Shown here: positions 1 through 5,184 of the stretch, piece by piece | Layout of the letters: each line of letters begins with the position of its first letter | How positions within the stretch are numbered: position 1 is the first letter of the stretch | Source of the DNA: Treponema sp. | Lineage (GTDB): Bacteria; Spirochaetota; Spirochaetia; Treponematales; Treponemataceae | Direction: 5' to 3' | DNA length: 5,420 bases | NCBI GenBank assembly: GCA_024691105.1 | Contig: JAILNY010000052.1 | Span: forward strand, 1-5,420 | Notes under the pieces: generated by a model | Told to the model about the DNA's origin: nothing | The model's input: only the letters and a program-made list of their open reading frames with translations | Database searches by the model: none | Made by a program: the position numbers and the translations under genes

Positions 1-1740
1 GATTACGAGCTTGTAAAACTGATGAACGATATTTCAAACGTTGTTCTTGTCCGCTTACAAAATAAAGATGTTGAACTTAGACTTGAACTTGAACCAGACT
101 TGCCTTCTGTTCTTCATGGCGATGACATGAGATTGCGTCAGATTCTTATTAACCTTGCGGGAAACTCGGCAAAGTTTACCGAGCGCGGTCATGTCTGTAT
201 CCGTGTCGAAAATCTTTTGCAGTATGAACAGCGCGAGGGACTTCGCATCAGTGTAATCGATACCGGTGTTGGAATCCGAAAAGAAGATCTTGAAAAACTT
301 TTTGGTGCCTTCCAGCAGGTTGATATGAAGATGAACCGTACAAAAGGCGGAACAGGACTTGGACTTTCCATTTCAAAAAATCTTGTTCAACTTATGGGCG
401 GCTCAATCGGTGTGCAGAGTGAATACGGCAAAGGTTCGATGTTCTATTTTAGTGTACCGCAGACAGTCGTAGATAAAATTCCCTGCAGCAAAAAATACAA
501 ACCATTGTTTGACAAAGCAGCCAGTCTCAATATCAAACCCGACACTACATTCCCAAGCGACAGCATCTTAACTGTAATCCCTGTTGTAAGCCTTTTAAAC
601 AAACCTGAGTTTGCATCTTTATTTGCAGAAAAAAATACCGGCATTACTTTTACGGCGCCGGATGCAAAGATTCTGGTCGTTGACGATAACGAGGTCAACA
701 TCCAGGTGGCGCAGGGTCTCCTAAAAAAATTTGGGGTCATTCCAGACTGCGTGTTAAGCGGCTTTGCGGCTTTAGACAAGATTGCCAAAAAAGATTACGA
801 CATCATTTTTATGGACCATCAGATGCCGGAGATGGACGGTGTCGAAACCTTAAAGAAAATTCGAGAACAGGAATCACAAGCTCAATCAGACAACGCCGCA
901 AACAGCGTTCACAGAATTGTTGTTGCGTTAAGTGCCAATGCAGTTAACGGAGCGCGCGAAATGTTTTTACAAAACGGCTTTGATGACTTTGTTGCAAAGC
1001 CTGTTCAGGGCAAAGACTTTGGCGAATGCCTCCTGCGCCACCTTCCAAAAAATCTCATCGTTAGCGAGGGGGTGTACGCTCTTGGCCCGGCATCGGCAGA
1101 CTCGCTTTTGCCGCCAGACTTTCCGTCGTGGGACAGTAAAAAACTTGATGTAGAGCGCGCTGTAGAAATGGCCGGTGGTCTTGATAACTATCTTGTTGTT
1201 GCGCGCACATTCTATTCTTCGATAATCGACATCGCATCCGGAATCGAAGACTTCTTTAAAATGAATGACATTAAAAATTATACGATTCAGGTTCATGCAC
1301 TAAAAAGCTCTGCAAGAATTATCGGTGCACAGGATCTTTCTAAAAAAGCAGAATATCTTGAAATGCTCGGAAAAAAACTTCAGCAGACACAAGACAAAGA
1401 AGCACGCGACAAGCTTACAAAATACACACCGATTCTTTTAAAGCTTTACCGCTCGTATGCAGAATATTTAAAGCCGATTGTGGATTTTGAAAAAACTCAT
1501 AGCAGCGCAGAAACTGGCGAGTTCCTCTCAGATGAAGAATTAAACGATATCATGTTACGTATTGCAGAAGCGGCAAAAAACTGCGACCTTGATACAGCTG
1601 AACAGGAATTTGCTGCCGTCAAAAATTCTGCAATTCCGGATGAACTTTCAGAAGACATTCAAAATCTTGCATCTGCAATCGATAATATTGATTTAGATCA
1701 GATTGCAGACCTTGCAAGAAAAATTATAGAAAGAAAATAA
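1..1740 (+). CDS. Hybrid sensor histidine kinase, C-terminal part (ATPase, receiver, HPt); 5' end outside window
   Basis: The frame is open from base 1, so the ATG at 22 is internal and the sensor and H-box lie upstream. Residues below count from that ATG. The HATPase domain (about 15-148) shows the N box (N44, N48, KFT 51-53), G1 DTGVGI (80-85), F box (F94, F97) and G2 GGTGLGLSI (109-117). After a linker of about 65 residues comes a receiver (about 215-341) with acidic pair D221/D222, phosphoacceptor D265 in FMDHQMPEMDG, S304 and K326 (AKP). An HPt domain (about 374-490) carries H425 in VHALKSS. All catalytic and phosphotransfer residues visible are intact, so a multistep phosphorelay within one protein is expected, with output to an unseen partner. 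An acidic helical tail (about 500-572) follows; similar tails occur after HPt in other hybrid kinases. The protein is presumably membrane-anchored or cytoplasmic depending on the missing N-terminus; the signal sensed cannot be told. It ends 3 bp from the convergent DAHP synthase gene. Confidence 0.94.
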   Translation, partial: DYELVKLMNDISNVVLVRLQNKDVELRLELEPDLPSVLHGDDMRLRQILINLAGNSAKFTERGHVCIRVENLLQYEQREGLRISVIDTGVGIRKEDLEKLFGAFQQVDMKMNRTKGGTGLGLSISKNLVQLMGGSIGVQSEYGKGSMFYFSVPQTVVDKIPCSKKYKPLFDKAASLNIKPDTTFPSDSILTVIPVVSLLNKPEFASLFAEKNTGITFTAPDAKILVVDDNEVNIQVAQGLLKKFGVIPDCVLSGFAALDKIAKKDYDIIFMDHQMPEMDGVETLKKIREQESQAQSDNAANSVHRIVVALSANAVNGAREMFLQNGFDDFVAKPVQGKDFGECLLRHLPKNLIVSEGVYALGPASADSLLPPDFPSWDSKKLDVERAVEMAGGLDNYLVVARTFYSSIIDIASGIEDFFKMNDIKNYTIQVHALKSSARIIGAQDLSKKAEYLEMLGKKLQQTQDKEARDKLTKYTPILLKLYRSYAEYLKPIVDFEKTHSSAETGEFLSDEELNDIMLRIAEAAKNCDLDTAEQEFAAVKNSAIPDELSEDIQNLASAIDNIDLDQIADLARKIIERK

Positions 1741-1743
1741 TTC

Positions 1744-2772
1744 TTACAAAATTTCTGCAATTTCGTAAATCAGTTTTTCTGTTTTGTCCCAGCCAAGACA
1801 TGGGTCTGTAATAGATTTTCCGTAACAGCCGTCACCTGGTTTTTGAGCACCGTCTTCGATGTAGCTTTCAATCATAAAACCTTTAACAAGTTTTTTAACA
1901 CGGCTGTCATGTCTTGTCGAGTGAAGAACATCTTTTACGATTCTCGGTTGTTCAAACGGATTCTTGTTTGAGTTTGAATGGTTTGTATCAACGATTACGC
2001 CAGGATTCAAAAGTTCACGTTTTTCGTATTCATCACAGAGGCGAATAAGGTCTTCGTAGTGATAGTTCTGAACATTATTTCCGTGCTTACTTGTTGAACC
2101 GCGGAGAATTGCATGCGTATGAGGATTTCCTTCTGAGTGAACTTCCCAGCCGCGATAAATAAAAGTGTGATGATGCTGAGCTGCAAGAATTGCATTCATC
2201 ATTACAGAATAGTCACCACTTGTCGGATTTTTCATTCCTACAGGAACTTCGATACCGCTTGCTGTAAGACGATGCTGCTGATCTTCTACCGAGCGCGCAC
2301 CAACTGCAACGTAACCTAAAAGGTCATCAAGATACTGATAGTTTTCCGGGTAAAGCATTTCGTCAGCGCAGACAAAACCAGTCTCGGCAACTGCGCGCAT
2401 GTGAATATGACGGGTAGCAATAATTCCCTTGAACATGTCCGGCTTCTGGTTAGGGTCCGGCTGATGAAGCATTCCCTTATAACCCTCGCCTGTAGTGCGC
2501 GGTTTATTTGTGTAAATGCGTGGAACAATAAGAATTTTATCCTTTACCTTTTCCTGAACAGGAACAAGACGGGTAATATAATCAAGAACACTGTCTTCGT
2601 TATCTGCTGAACATGGTCCAATAATCAAAAGAAGTTTGTCTGAGCGGCCTTCAAAGACTGATTTAATTTCAAGACGTTTTTCTTCTACAGTTTTATCCAT
2701 TGCGATTGTCAACGGATTCATTTCTTTTACTTCCATAGGAAGAGCAAGTTTGCGCTCAAAAAGCATGTTCAT
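1744..2772 (-). CDS. aroF: Class I 3-deoxy-7-phosphoheptulonate (DAHP) synthase, AroF/G/H family
   Basis: This cytoplasmic enzyme condenses phosphoenolpyruvate and erythrose 4-phosphate to DAHP, the committed step of the shikimate pathway. The 342-residue length is close to the E. coli isozymes (about 350). Motifs in order: GPCSADN (52-58), KPRTTGEGYKG (90-100), ARSVEDQQHR (159-168), GMKNPTSGD (179-187), LRGSTSKHG (223-231), DTNHSNS (262-268), GFMIES (298-303) and KSITDPCLGW (319-328). By alignment to E. coli AroG the metal ligands are C54, H265, E302 and D323, and substrate contacts K90, R160, K181 and R224 are kept. KPRTTGEGYKG is one residue longer than KPRTTVGWKG of E. coli, as in many clostridial and related enzymes. 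The letter F is arbitrary; which amino acid inhibits it cannot be read here. The first ATG is chosen because GGAG (2780-2783) lies 7 nt upstream; the second (2766) would be 13 nt away. The gene is monocistronic as far as seen and convergent with the kinase gene. Confidence 0.96.
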   Translation of the reverse strand: MNMLFERKLALPMEVKEMNPLTIAMDKTVEEKRLEIKSVFEGRSDKLLLIIGPCSADNEDSVLDYITRLVPVQEKVKDKILIVPRIYTNKPRTTGEGYKGMLHQPDPNQKPDMFKGIIATRHIHMRAVAETGFVCADEMLYPENYQYLDDLLGYVAVGARSVEDQQHRLTASGIEVPVGMKNPTSGDYSVMMNAILAAQHHHTFIYRGWEVHSEGNPHTHAILRGSTSKHGNNVQNYHYEDLIRLCDEYEKRELLNPGVIVDTNHSNSNKNPFEQPRIVKDVLHSTRHDSRVKKLVKGFMIESYIEDGAQKPGDGCYGKSITDPCLGWDKTEKLIYEIAEIL

Positions 2773-2810
2773 AATGTTTCTCCATTAAAAGGCCCTTAAA
2801 AACAGCATAG

Positions 2811-2840
2811 ATTATACTTAAATAGGACTTATATTTTTAA
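2811..2840 (-). promoter_or_regulatory. Probable sigma-70 type promoter of the DAHP synthase gene
   Basis: On the minus strand a perfect TATAAT occupies 2816-2811. A weak -35 TTAAAA (4 of 6 matches) lies at 2840-2835, spaced 18 bp. Transcription would begin near 2804 and give a leader of about 30 nt, too short for a T-box or attenuator. A second TATAAT at 2851-2846 has no convincing -35. The assignment rests on pattern alone. The 136-bp repeat begins about 20 bp upstream, so an insertion there would have spared this promoter. Confidence 0.45.
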
Positions 2841-2860
2841 ACGAGATTATATATTTTTTT

Positions 2861-2996
2861 TTGAAAATATGCTATCGAATTTTTTAGAAAAAATTTATCA
2901 AATCTACAAAAAATTAATTTTTTTCTGAAAATTGTGCGAATTTTTTATAAAAAATCGCATGTTATGTGTGGAGGTATTTTTATGTACACACATAAC
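2861..2996 (+). repeat. 136-bp direct repeat, copy A: leader of the Rpn-family gene
   Basis: This block matches 3931-4066 without gaps at 130 of 136 positions (differences at 2907, 2917, 2948, 2950, 2968 and 2984). Similarity stops abruptly on both sides. It holds a run of A/T tracts, two adjacent palindromes, the Shine-Dalgarno site and the first five codons of the Rpn-family gene. Possible promoter elements inside are TTGAAA (2861-2866) with TAGAAA (2885-2890) at 18 bp, and a TATAAA (2946-2951) lacking a clear -35; neither is certain. A leader shared between copies suggests it travels or is duplicated with this gene family. Confidence 0.95.
2935..2959 (+). promoter_or_regulatory. AT-rich palindrome in the leader (possible operator or hairpin)
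   Basis: TGCG followed by A and ATTTTTT is mirrored by AAAAAAT and CGCA, giving an almost perfect dyad with one unpaired A on the left arm. It overlaps the TATAAA at 2946-2951, so a protein bound to it, or a cruciform, could affect transcription start. In the second leader copy (4005-4029) the centre is altered (4018 and 4020) while the GCG/CGC ends are kept. The role is inferred only from symmetry. Confidence 0.4.
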
Positions 2997-2997
2997 A
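2960..2997 (+). promoter_or_regulatory. Hairpin carrying the ribosome binding site and start codon of the Rpn-family gene
   Basis: GTTATGTGTG (2961-2970) and CACACATAAC (2987-2996) are perfect inverted repeats, and T2960/A2997 adds an eleventh pair. The 16-nt loop holds most of GGAGG (2970-2974) and the ATG (2982-2984), spaced 7 nt. In the mRNA the ribosome site would therefore be presented in, or locked by, a hairpin loop, which could control translation (for example by temperature or a bound ligand or protein). This is inference; the complementarity is directly visible. Confidence 0.6.
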
Positions 2998-3806
2998 ATG
3001 AACAAACACTCGAACAAAAATGGCAGAACGCTACAATCGCAAACAATTTTATCTTTTACAAAATTATGCGCAATAACCCTGATATCTGCAAAGAACTTCT
3101 AGAGATTTTACTTGAATTTAAAATCGATCACATCGAGATGCGGCAGGAAGAGGAAGTTGCAATTGACTACGGCAAAAAGGGTATAAGGCTTGATGTCTAT
3201 GCTGTCGGAGCGACAGAAAGCTTTTATCTTGAAATTCAGACGACGGATACAGGGGAACTTCCTGAACGTGCCCGTTATTACCAGAGTATCCTTGATGTTG
3301 ATGATTTAAACAGCGGTAAAAATTACAGCGAACTGAAAACAAGCTATATTATTTTTATCTGTATTCCCGACATCTTTAAAAAGGGTCGTGCAAAATATAC
3401 GTTTGAAAATCTTTGCCTTGAAGACACAGAAATAAAACTTAATGATCGGACTCAGAAACTCTTTTTCATTGCGGAAAACTATGATAAAATACTAAATGAT
3501 GAACAAAAGGGGGTCTTACAAATGGTTATGGAAAATAAAAGTACGACAAAGTTTTCAGACAAAGTTTCGGGCCTCGTAGAAGATGCAAAGCACAATGCAC
3601 GCTGGCGACACCAGTTTCTTGAATACGAAATCCAGCAGCGCTATCAGTTCAATGCCGGTAAGAAAGAAGGTATTGAAGAAGGCGCCCGACAAAATGCTAT
3701 TGAAAATGCAAAAGCATTTTTAAAAGAAGGTCTTTCCCCTGAAGTCATTGCAAGATGCGTAAAACTTCCGCTTGAACAGATTCTTGAATTGCAAGAAAAA
3801 AATTAA
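2982..3806 (+). CDS. Rpn-family PD-(D/E)XK nuclease ('putative transposase' family)
   Basis: The product has 274 residues from the ATG at 2982, chosen for GGAGG 7 nt upstream; the in-frame GTG at 2934 and ATG at 2964 have no such site. The N-terminal nuclease domain (about 15-175) shows RLDVYA with D71 and YLEIQ with E84 and Q86, the D...ExQ form of the PD-(D/E)XK core used by this family, followed by the RYYQS motif (98-102). The C-terminal part (about 181-274) has the typical charged helix with GKKE-GIEE-GARQ four-residue repeats (226-237) and a small helical end (SPEVIARCVKLPLEQILEL). Family members are metal-dependent DNA nucleases. E. coli RpnA promotes RecA-independent recombination, and Rpn proteins act as toxic antiphage proteins. 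No signal peptide or membrane segment is seen. The core residues are intact, so the protein is probably active. It may be mobile: its leader is repeated downstream. Family assignment is firm; biological role here is inferred. Confidence 0.92.
   Translation: MYTHNNEQTLEQKWQNATIANNFIFYKIMRNNPDICKELLEILLEFKIDHIEMRQEEEVAIDYGKKGIRLDVYAVGATESFYLEIQTTDTGELPERARYYQSILDVDDLNSGKNYSELKTSYIIFICIPDIFKKGRAKYTFENLCLEDTEIKLNDRTQKLFFIAENYDKILNDEQKGVLQMVMENKSTTKFSDKVSGLVEDAKHNARWRHQFLEYEIQQRYQFNAGKKEGIEEGARQNAIENAKAFLKEGLSPEVIARCVKLPLEQILELQEKN
3522..3806 (+). CDS. Possible internally started C-terminal protein (RpnS-like antitoxin) within the nuclease gene
   Basis: AAGGGGGT (3507-3514) pairs with the 16S anti-Shine-Dalgarno sequence with only one G-U wobble. 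It stands 8 nt before an in-frame ATG (3522), which is codon 181 of the nuclease. A second ATG follows at 3528. Translation here would give a 94-residue protein (MVMENKS...) made only of the variable C-terminal region, lacking the nuclease core. In E. coli, Rpn genes are known to encode such short C-terminal products from internal starts, and these bind and neutralise the full-length toxic nuclease. The start falls at the expected domain boundary. Translation is not proven; the site could be chance, since the bases also encode EQKGVL. Confidence 0.5.
   Translation: MVMENKSTTKFSDKVSGLVEDAKHNARWRHQFLEYEIQQRYQFNAGKKEGIEEGARQNAIENAKAFLKEGLSPEVIARCVKLPLEQILELQEKN
3657..3692 (+). repeat. Three 12-nt in-frame repeats coding GKKE-GIEE-GARQ
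   Basis: Three consecutive 12-nt units encode four-residue blocks each beginning with glycine (residues 226-237 of the nuclease). The first two units are alike (GGTAAGAAAGAA, GGTATTGAAGAA); the third has diverged. In E. coli Rpn proteins, four-residue repeats in this dimerisation helix vary in number between strains, so the tract is a candidate for length variation affecting recognition between full-length and short forms. Confidence 0.6.
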
Positions 3807-3807
3807 A

Positions 3808-3841
3808 GCGGCAGAAAATACATATTTGCTAAATCTGCCGC
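3808..3841 (+). other. Hairpin immediately after the nuclease stop codon
   Basis: GCGGCAGA (3808-3815) and TCTGCCGC (3834-3841) form a perfect 8-bp GC-rich stem over an 18-nt loop that can itself fold (AAAT/ATTT). It begins one base after the stop codon. No T run follows, so it is a weak candidate for a terminator and more likely a 3' mRNA-protecting structure or an element-end palindrome. Confidence 0.45.
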
Positions 3842-3854
3842 CTTACCAAATAGC

Positions 3855-3890
3855 AAAAAATAAATGGCCCTGCTTTAAAGGCCATTTATT
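3855..3890 (-). terminator. Intrinsic terminator, best read on the minus strand
   Basis: AATAAATGGCC (3859-3869) and GGCCATTTATT (3880-3890) pair perfectly over 11 bp with a 10-nt loop. On the minus strand the stem ends in TTTATT and runs into four more Ts (complement of 3855-3858), the classical form. On the plus strand the tail is only ATTTATTCTC, which is weaker. It therefore most likely ends transcripts of the minus-strand operon, after they cross the orphan leader, and may also partly stop the nuclease transcript. Confidence 0.7.
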
Positions 3891-3930
3891 CTCAAAAGAA
3901 GAAAATAAACCATAAAGATTTATTTAAAAT

Positions 3931-4066
3931 TTGAAAATATGCTATCGAATTTTTTAGAAAAAATTTATCAAATCTAAAAAAAATTAGTTTTTTTCTGAAA
4001 ATTGTGCGAATTTTTTAAAGAAAATCGCATGTTATGTATGGAGGTATTTTTATATACACACATAAC
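3931..4066 (+). repeat. 136-bp direct repeat, copy B: orphan leader without a gene
   Basis: This is 130/136 identical to 2861-2996 in the same orientation, offset by exactly 1070 bp. GGAGG is kept (4040-4044) but the start codon is ATA (4052-4054), the hairpin stem has one mismatch (4038), and the -10-like TATAAA has become TTAAAG. Behind it there is no nuclease coding sequence: the frame reaches TAA within about 12 codons. The right boundary at 4066 is exactly the end of the hairpin. It lies across the 3' end of a broken minus-strand gene. It is probably the remains of a second copy of the leader-gene unit, or a duplication of the leader alone. Confidence 0.95.
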
Positions 4067-4224
4067 TTGCCATCGTTTCTGATGTAAACTCTTTTCCGAT
4101 TGCACTCGAATATGCAAGTTCATTTGCTTTTCGTATATAATTCGATATACCCTTTTCTTGGATATGAAGAAAATTTAATTCCCTGAAAAACAGCGAAATA
4201 TTCATGCTCGTATTTTGATTTCAT
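4050..4224 (-). pseudogene. Small frameshifted gene truncated by the orphan leader
   Basis: An ATG at 4224 follows the 80-residue gene by 16 nt and has AAGG (4236-4233) 8 nt upstream, so it looks like the next gene of the operon. Its frame encodes MKSKYEHEYF... but stops at TGA (4122-4120) after 34 residues. A neighbouring frame, open from ATG 4205 to a TAA at 4052-4050, reads on as FFRELNFLHIQEKG and KANELAYSSAIGKEF, which looks like real helical protein. One inserted base, for instance in the AAAAGGG run near 4147-4153, would join the two. The last codons lie inside the repeat, so the true 3' end is lost. The protein is not recognised. Alternatively these are two chance small frames. Confidence 0.4.
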
Positions 4225-4240
4225 AATTTTTACCTTATTT

Positions 4241-4483
4241 TTAGAAGCTGTCTATTATTTTTTTGTCGCGTAACCGGCTCAGTAAAAAATCCAGCGCCTC
4301 GCTTTCTGACTTGAATGTCCAGGTTAAATACGGGAAGGCTCTTTCATCAGTCTCAAAAACAATATAATTTCCCCCGTCTTCATAGCATCCGTATGATAAA
4401 ATATCATTGTGCGGTTTCTTAAAAAGAAGATTGCAATGCAAATCCTCGCTCTTTACTGTGTTAAAAAACTCAGCTCGATTCAT
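4241..4483 (-). CDS. Uncharacterised 80-residue protein, immunity-protein-like
   Basis: It starts one base after the stop of the preceding gene, with GGGG (4494-4491) 7 nt upstream of ATG, so translation is probably coupled. It begins MNRAEFFNTV and has a strand-rich middle (GCYEDGGNYIVFETDER, about residues 33-49), aromatic WTF, then a helix KSESEALDFLLSRLRDKK (59-76). No signal peptide, membrane segment or catalytic motif is visible. The small strand-strand-helix layout ending in 'FKSESEAL.FLL.RL' recalls small immunity proteins found downstream of polymorphic toxins, but this is a resemblance in style only. The partial gene at the right edge shares the C-terminal pattern and is probably a paralogue. 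Confidence 0.75.
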   Translation of the reverse strand: MNRAEFFNTVKSEDLHCNLLFKKPHNDILSYGCYEDGGNYIVFETDERAFPYLTWTFKSESEALDFLLSRLRDKKIIDSF

Positions 4484-4484
4484 T

Positions 4485-5141
4485 TTATTTCCCCGCTTGA
4501 AGCCAGCAACTGCTGAATGTGCTTAATCCGCCCCGATAGTTTTCATACCATTTTCTGATGACTTCGTTTTTTGAAAGCAGCAGAAAATCCATATCATGTA
4601 AAAATTCAATTTCTCTAAGTTTTTTTTCGATTTCTCTCTCTTCATTATTTCCATCTGGATTGTAATAAGGATTCGGATCAAAATAATACTTCATGTTTTT
4701 TAAAACCGATTCAAGACTTTTTTCGAGCGCGTGGTCATAATTTAGAAATTCAATTTTCTTTTGTATTCTTTTCAATTCATTATTTAATGTTGTATAGTTA
4801 TAATATTGAAAACCTTCCAGCCTGTAAAAAAATTCGAAATCAGCATGTCCGTTGATTATTTCAGGAAAATCTCTCCAGAAAAGATCGTAACAGGGAGAGT
4901 CTTCGGTTATCAATTTTGTTTTTTCCAAAACTTCGTTTATATCTTCTTCTGTATTGCTGCATTTATATGCGTAATAACAGATTGCTTTGTTATTAGTTGA
5001 TGCAAAAAAAATCAGATTGTCGTAAGCATCAACAAGCACATATTGATACAAGCCGTTATAACCGTATTTGTCCTCCGCTTTGTTAAAAAGACATTTTTCA
5101 GGTTCTTTTATCCTCGATTCAATTAAATTTTCTACTGCCAA
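4485..5141 (-). CDS. Uncharacterised 218-residue protein, TTG start
   Basis: The frame is open from a TTG at 5246, but the start is placed at TTG 5141 (MAVENLIESR) because AGGAG (5153-5149) lies exactly 7 nt upstream; no ATG exists near the N-terminus. The longer form would overlap the 3' end of the upstream frame. The protein is soluble-looking with no signal or membrane segment. It is rich in tyrosine and phenylalanine, with a likely strand-rich N-terminal part (GLYQYVLVDAYDNLIFFAS, 30-48), a DLFWRDFPE stretch (86-94), two charged helices (about 117-150 and 166-185) that may be coiled, and an RKWYENYRGG end. I recognise no family. It sits between two small paralogous proteins in one operon, its stop 1 nt from the next ATG, suggesting a shared accessory function. 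Confidence 0.75.
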   Translation of the reverse strand: MAVENLIESRIKEPEKCLFNKAEDKYGYNGLYQYVLVDAYDNLIFFASTNNKAICYYAYKCSNTEEDINEVLEKTKLITEDSPCYDLFWRDFPEIINGHADFEFFYRLEGFQYYNYTTLNNELKRIQKKIEFLNYDHALEKSLESVLKNMKYYFDPNPYYNPDGNNEEREIEKKLREIEFLHDMDFLLLSKNEVIRKWYENYRGGLSTFSSCWLQAGK

Positions 5142-5148
5142 TTTTTTA

Positions 5149-5153
5149 CTCCT
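5149..5153 (-). promoter_or_regulatory. Ribosome binding site deciding the TTG start at 5141
   Basis: AGGAG on the minus strand, inside GAGGAGT (5154-5148), is 7 nt from TTG 5141. It is much better than the GGAAA about 11 nt before the TTG at 5246. This decides for a 218-residue rather than a 253-residue product. Confidence 0.65.
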
Positions 5154-5184
5154 CAGAATTGTTTGATTTTGGGCACAATTTTTT

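Noticed and set aside
444..1296. Minus-strand frames (444-788, 967-1296) and a plus-strand frame at 932-1153 inside the kinase gene
   Set aside because: They lie over strongly conserved receiver and linker coding sequence and show no family-like protein; they are shadow frames.
1702..1761. Inverted repeat ATTGCAGA / TCTGCAAT across the convergent junction as a shared terminator
   Set aside because: The loop is 44 nt, no T run follows, and both arms are explained by coding for similar Ile-Ala-Asp/Glu residues at the two C-termini.
2007..2610. Several 60-70 residue frames on both strands inside the DAHP synthase gene
   Set aside because: All lie over conserved catalytic motifs of the synthase and have no protein-like character of their own.
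2773..2810. Attenuator or T-box leader controlling the DAHP synthase gene
   Set aside because: The predicted leader is only about 30 nt, with no leader peptide or alternative hairpins.
2934..2981. GTG start at 2934 (or ATG at 2964) giving a longer Rpn-family protein
   Set aside because: The region lies within palindromes, has no ribosome site for those starts, and ATG 2982 has GGAGG at 7 nt with a family-like N-terminus.
3118..3342. Minus-strand 74-residue frame within the nuclease gene
   Set aside because: It is antisense to the conserved D...ExQ core and is a shadow of it.
2861..4066. CRISPR array or classical insertion sequence
   Set aside because: There are only two copies of the repeat, 1070 bp apart. 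No short target-site duplication or DDE or HUH transposase is visible, so it is treated as a direct repeat around an Rpn gene.
4806..5000. Plus-strand 64-residue frame rich in Phe, Ile and Cys resembling a membrane peptide
   Set aside because: It is the complement of the 218-residue gene and the hydrophobic look is an antisense artefact; no convincing ribosome site was found.
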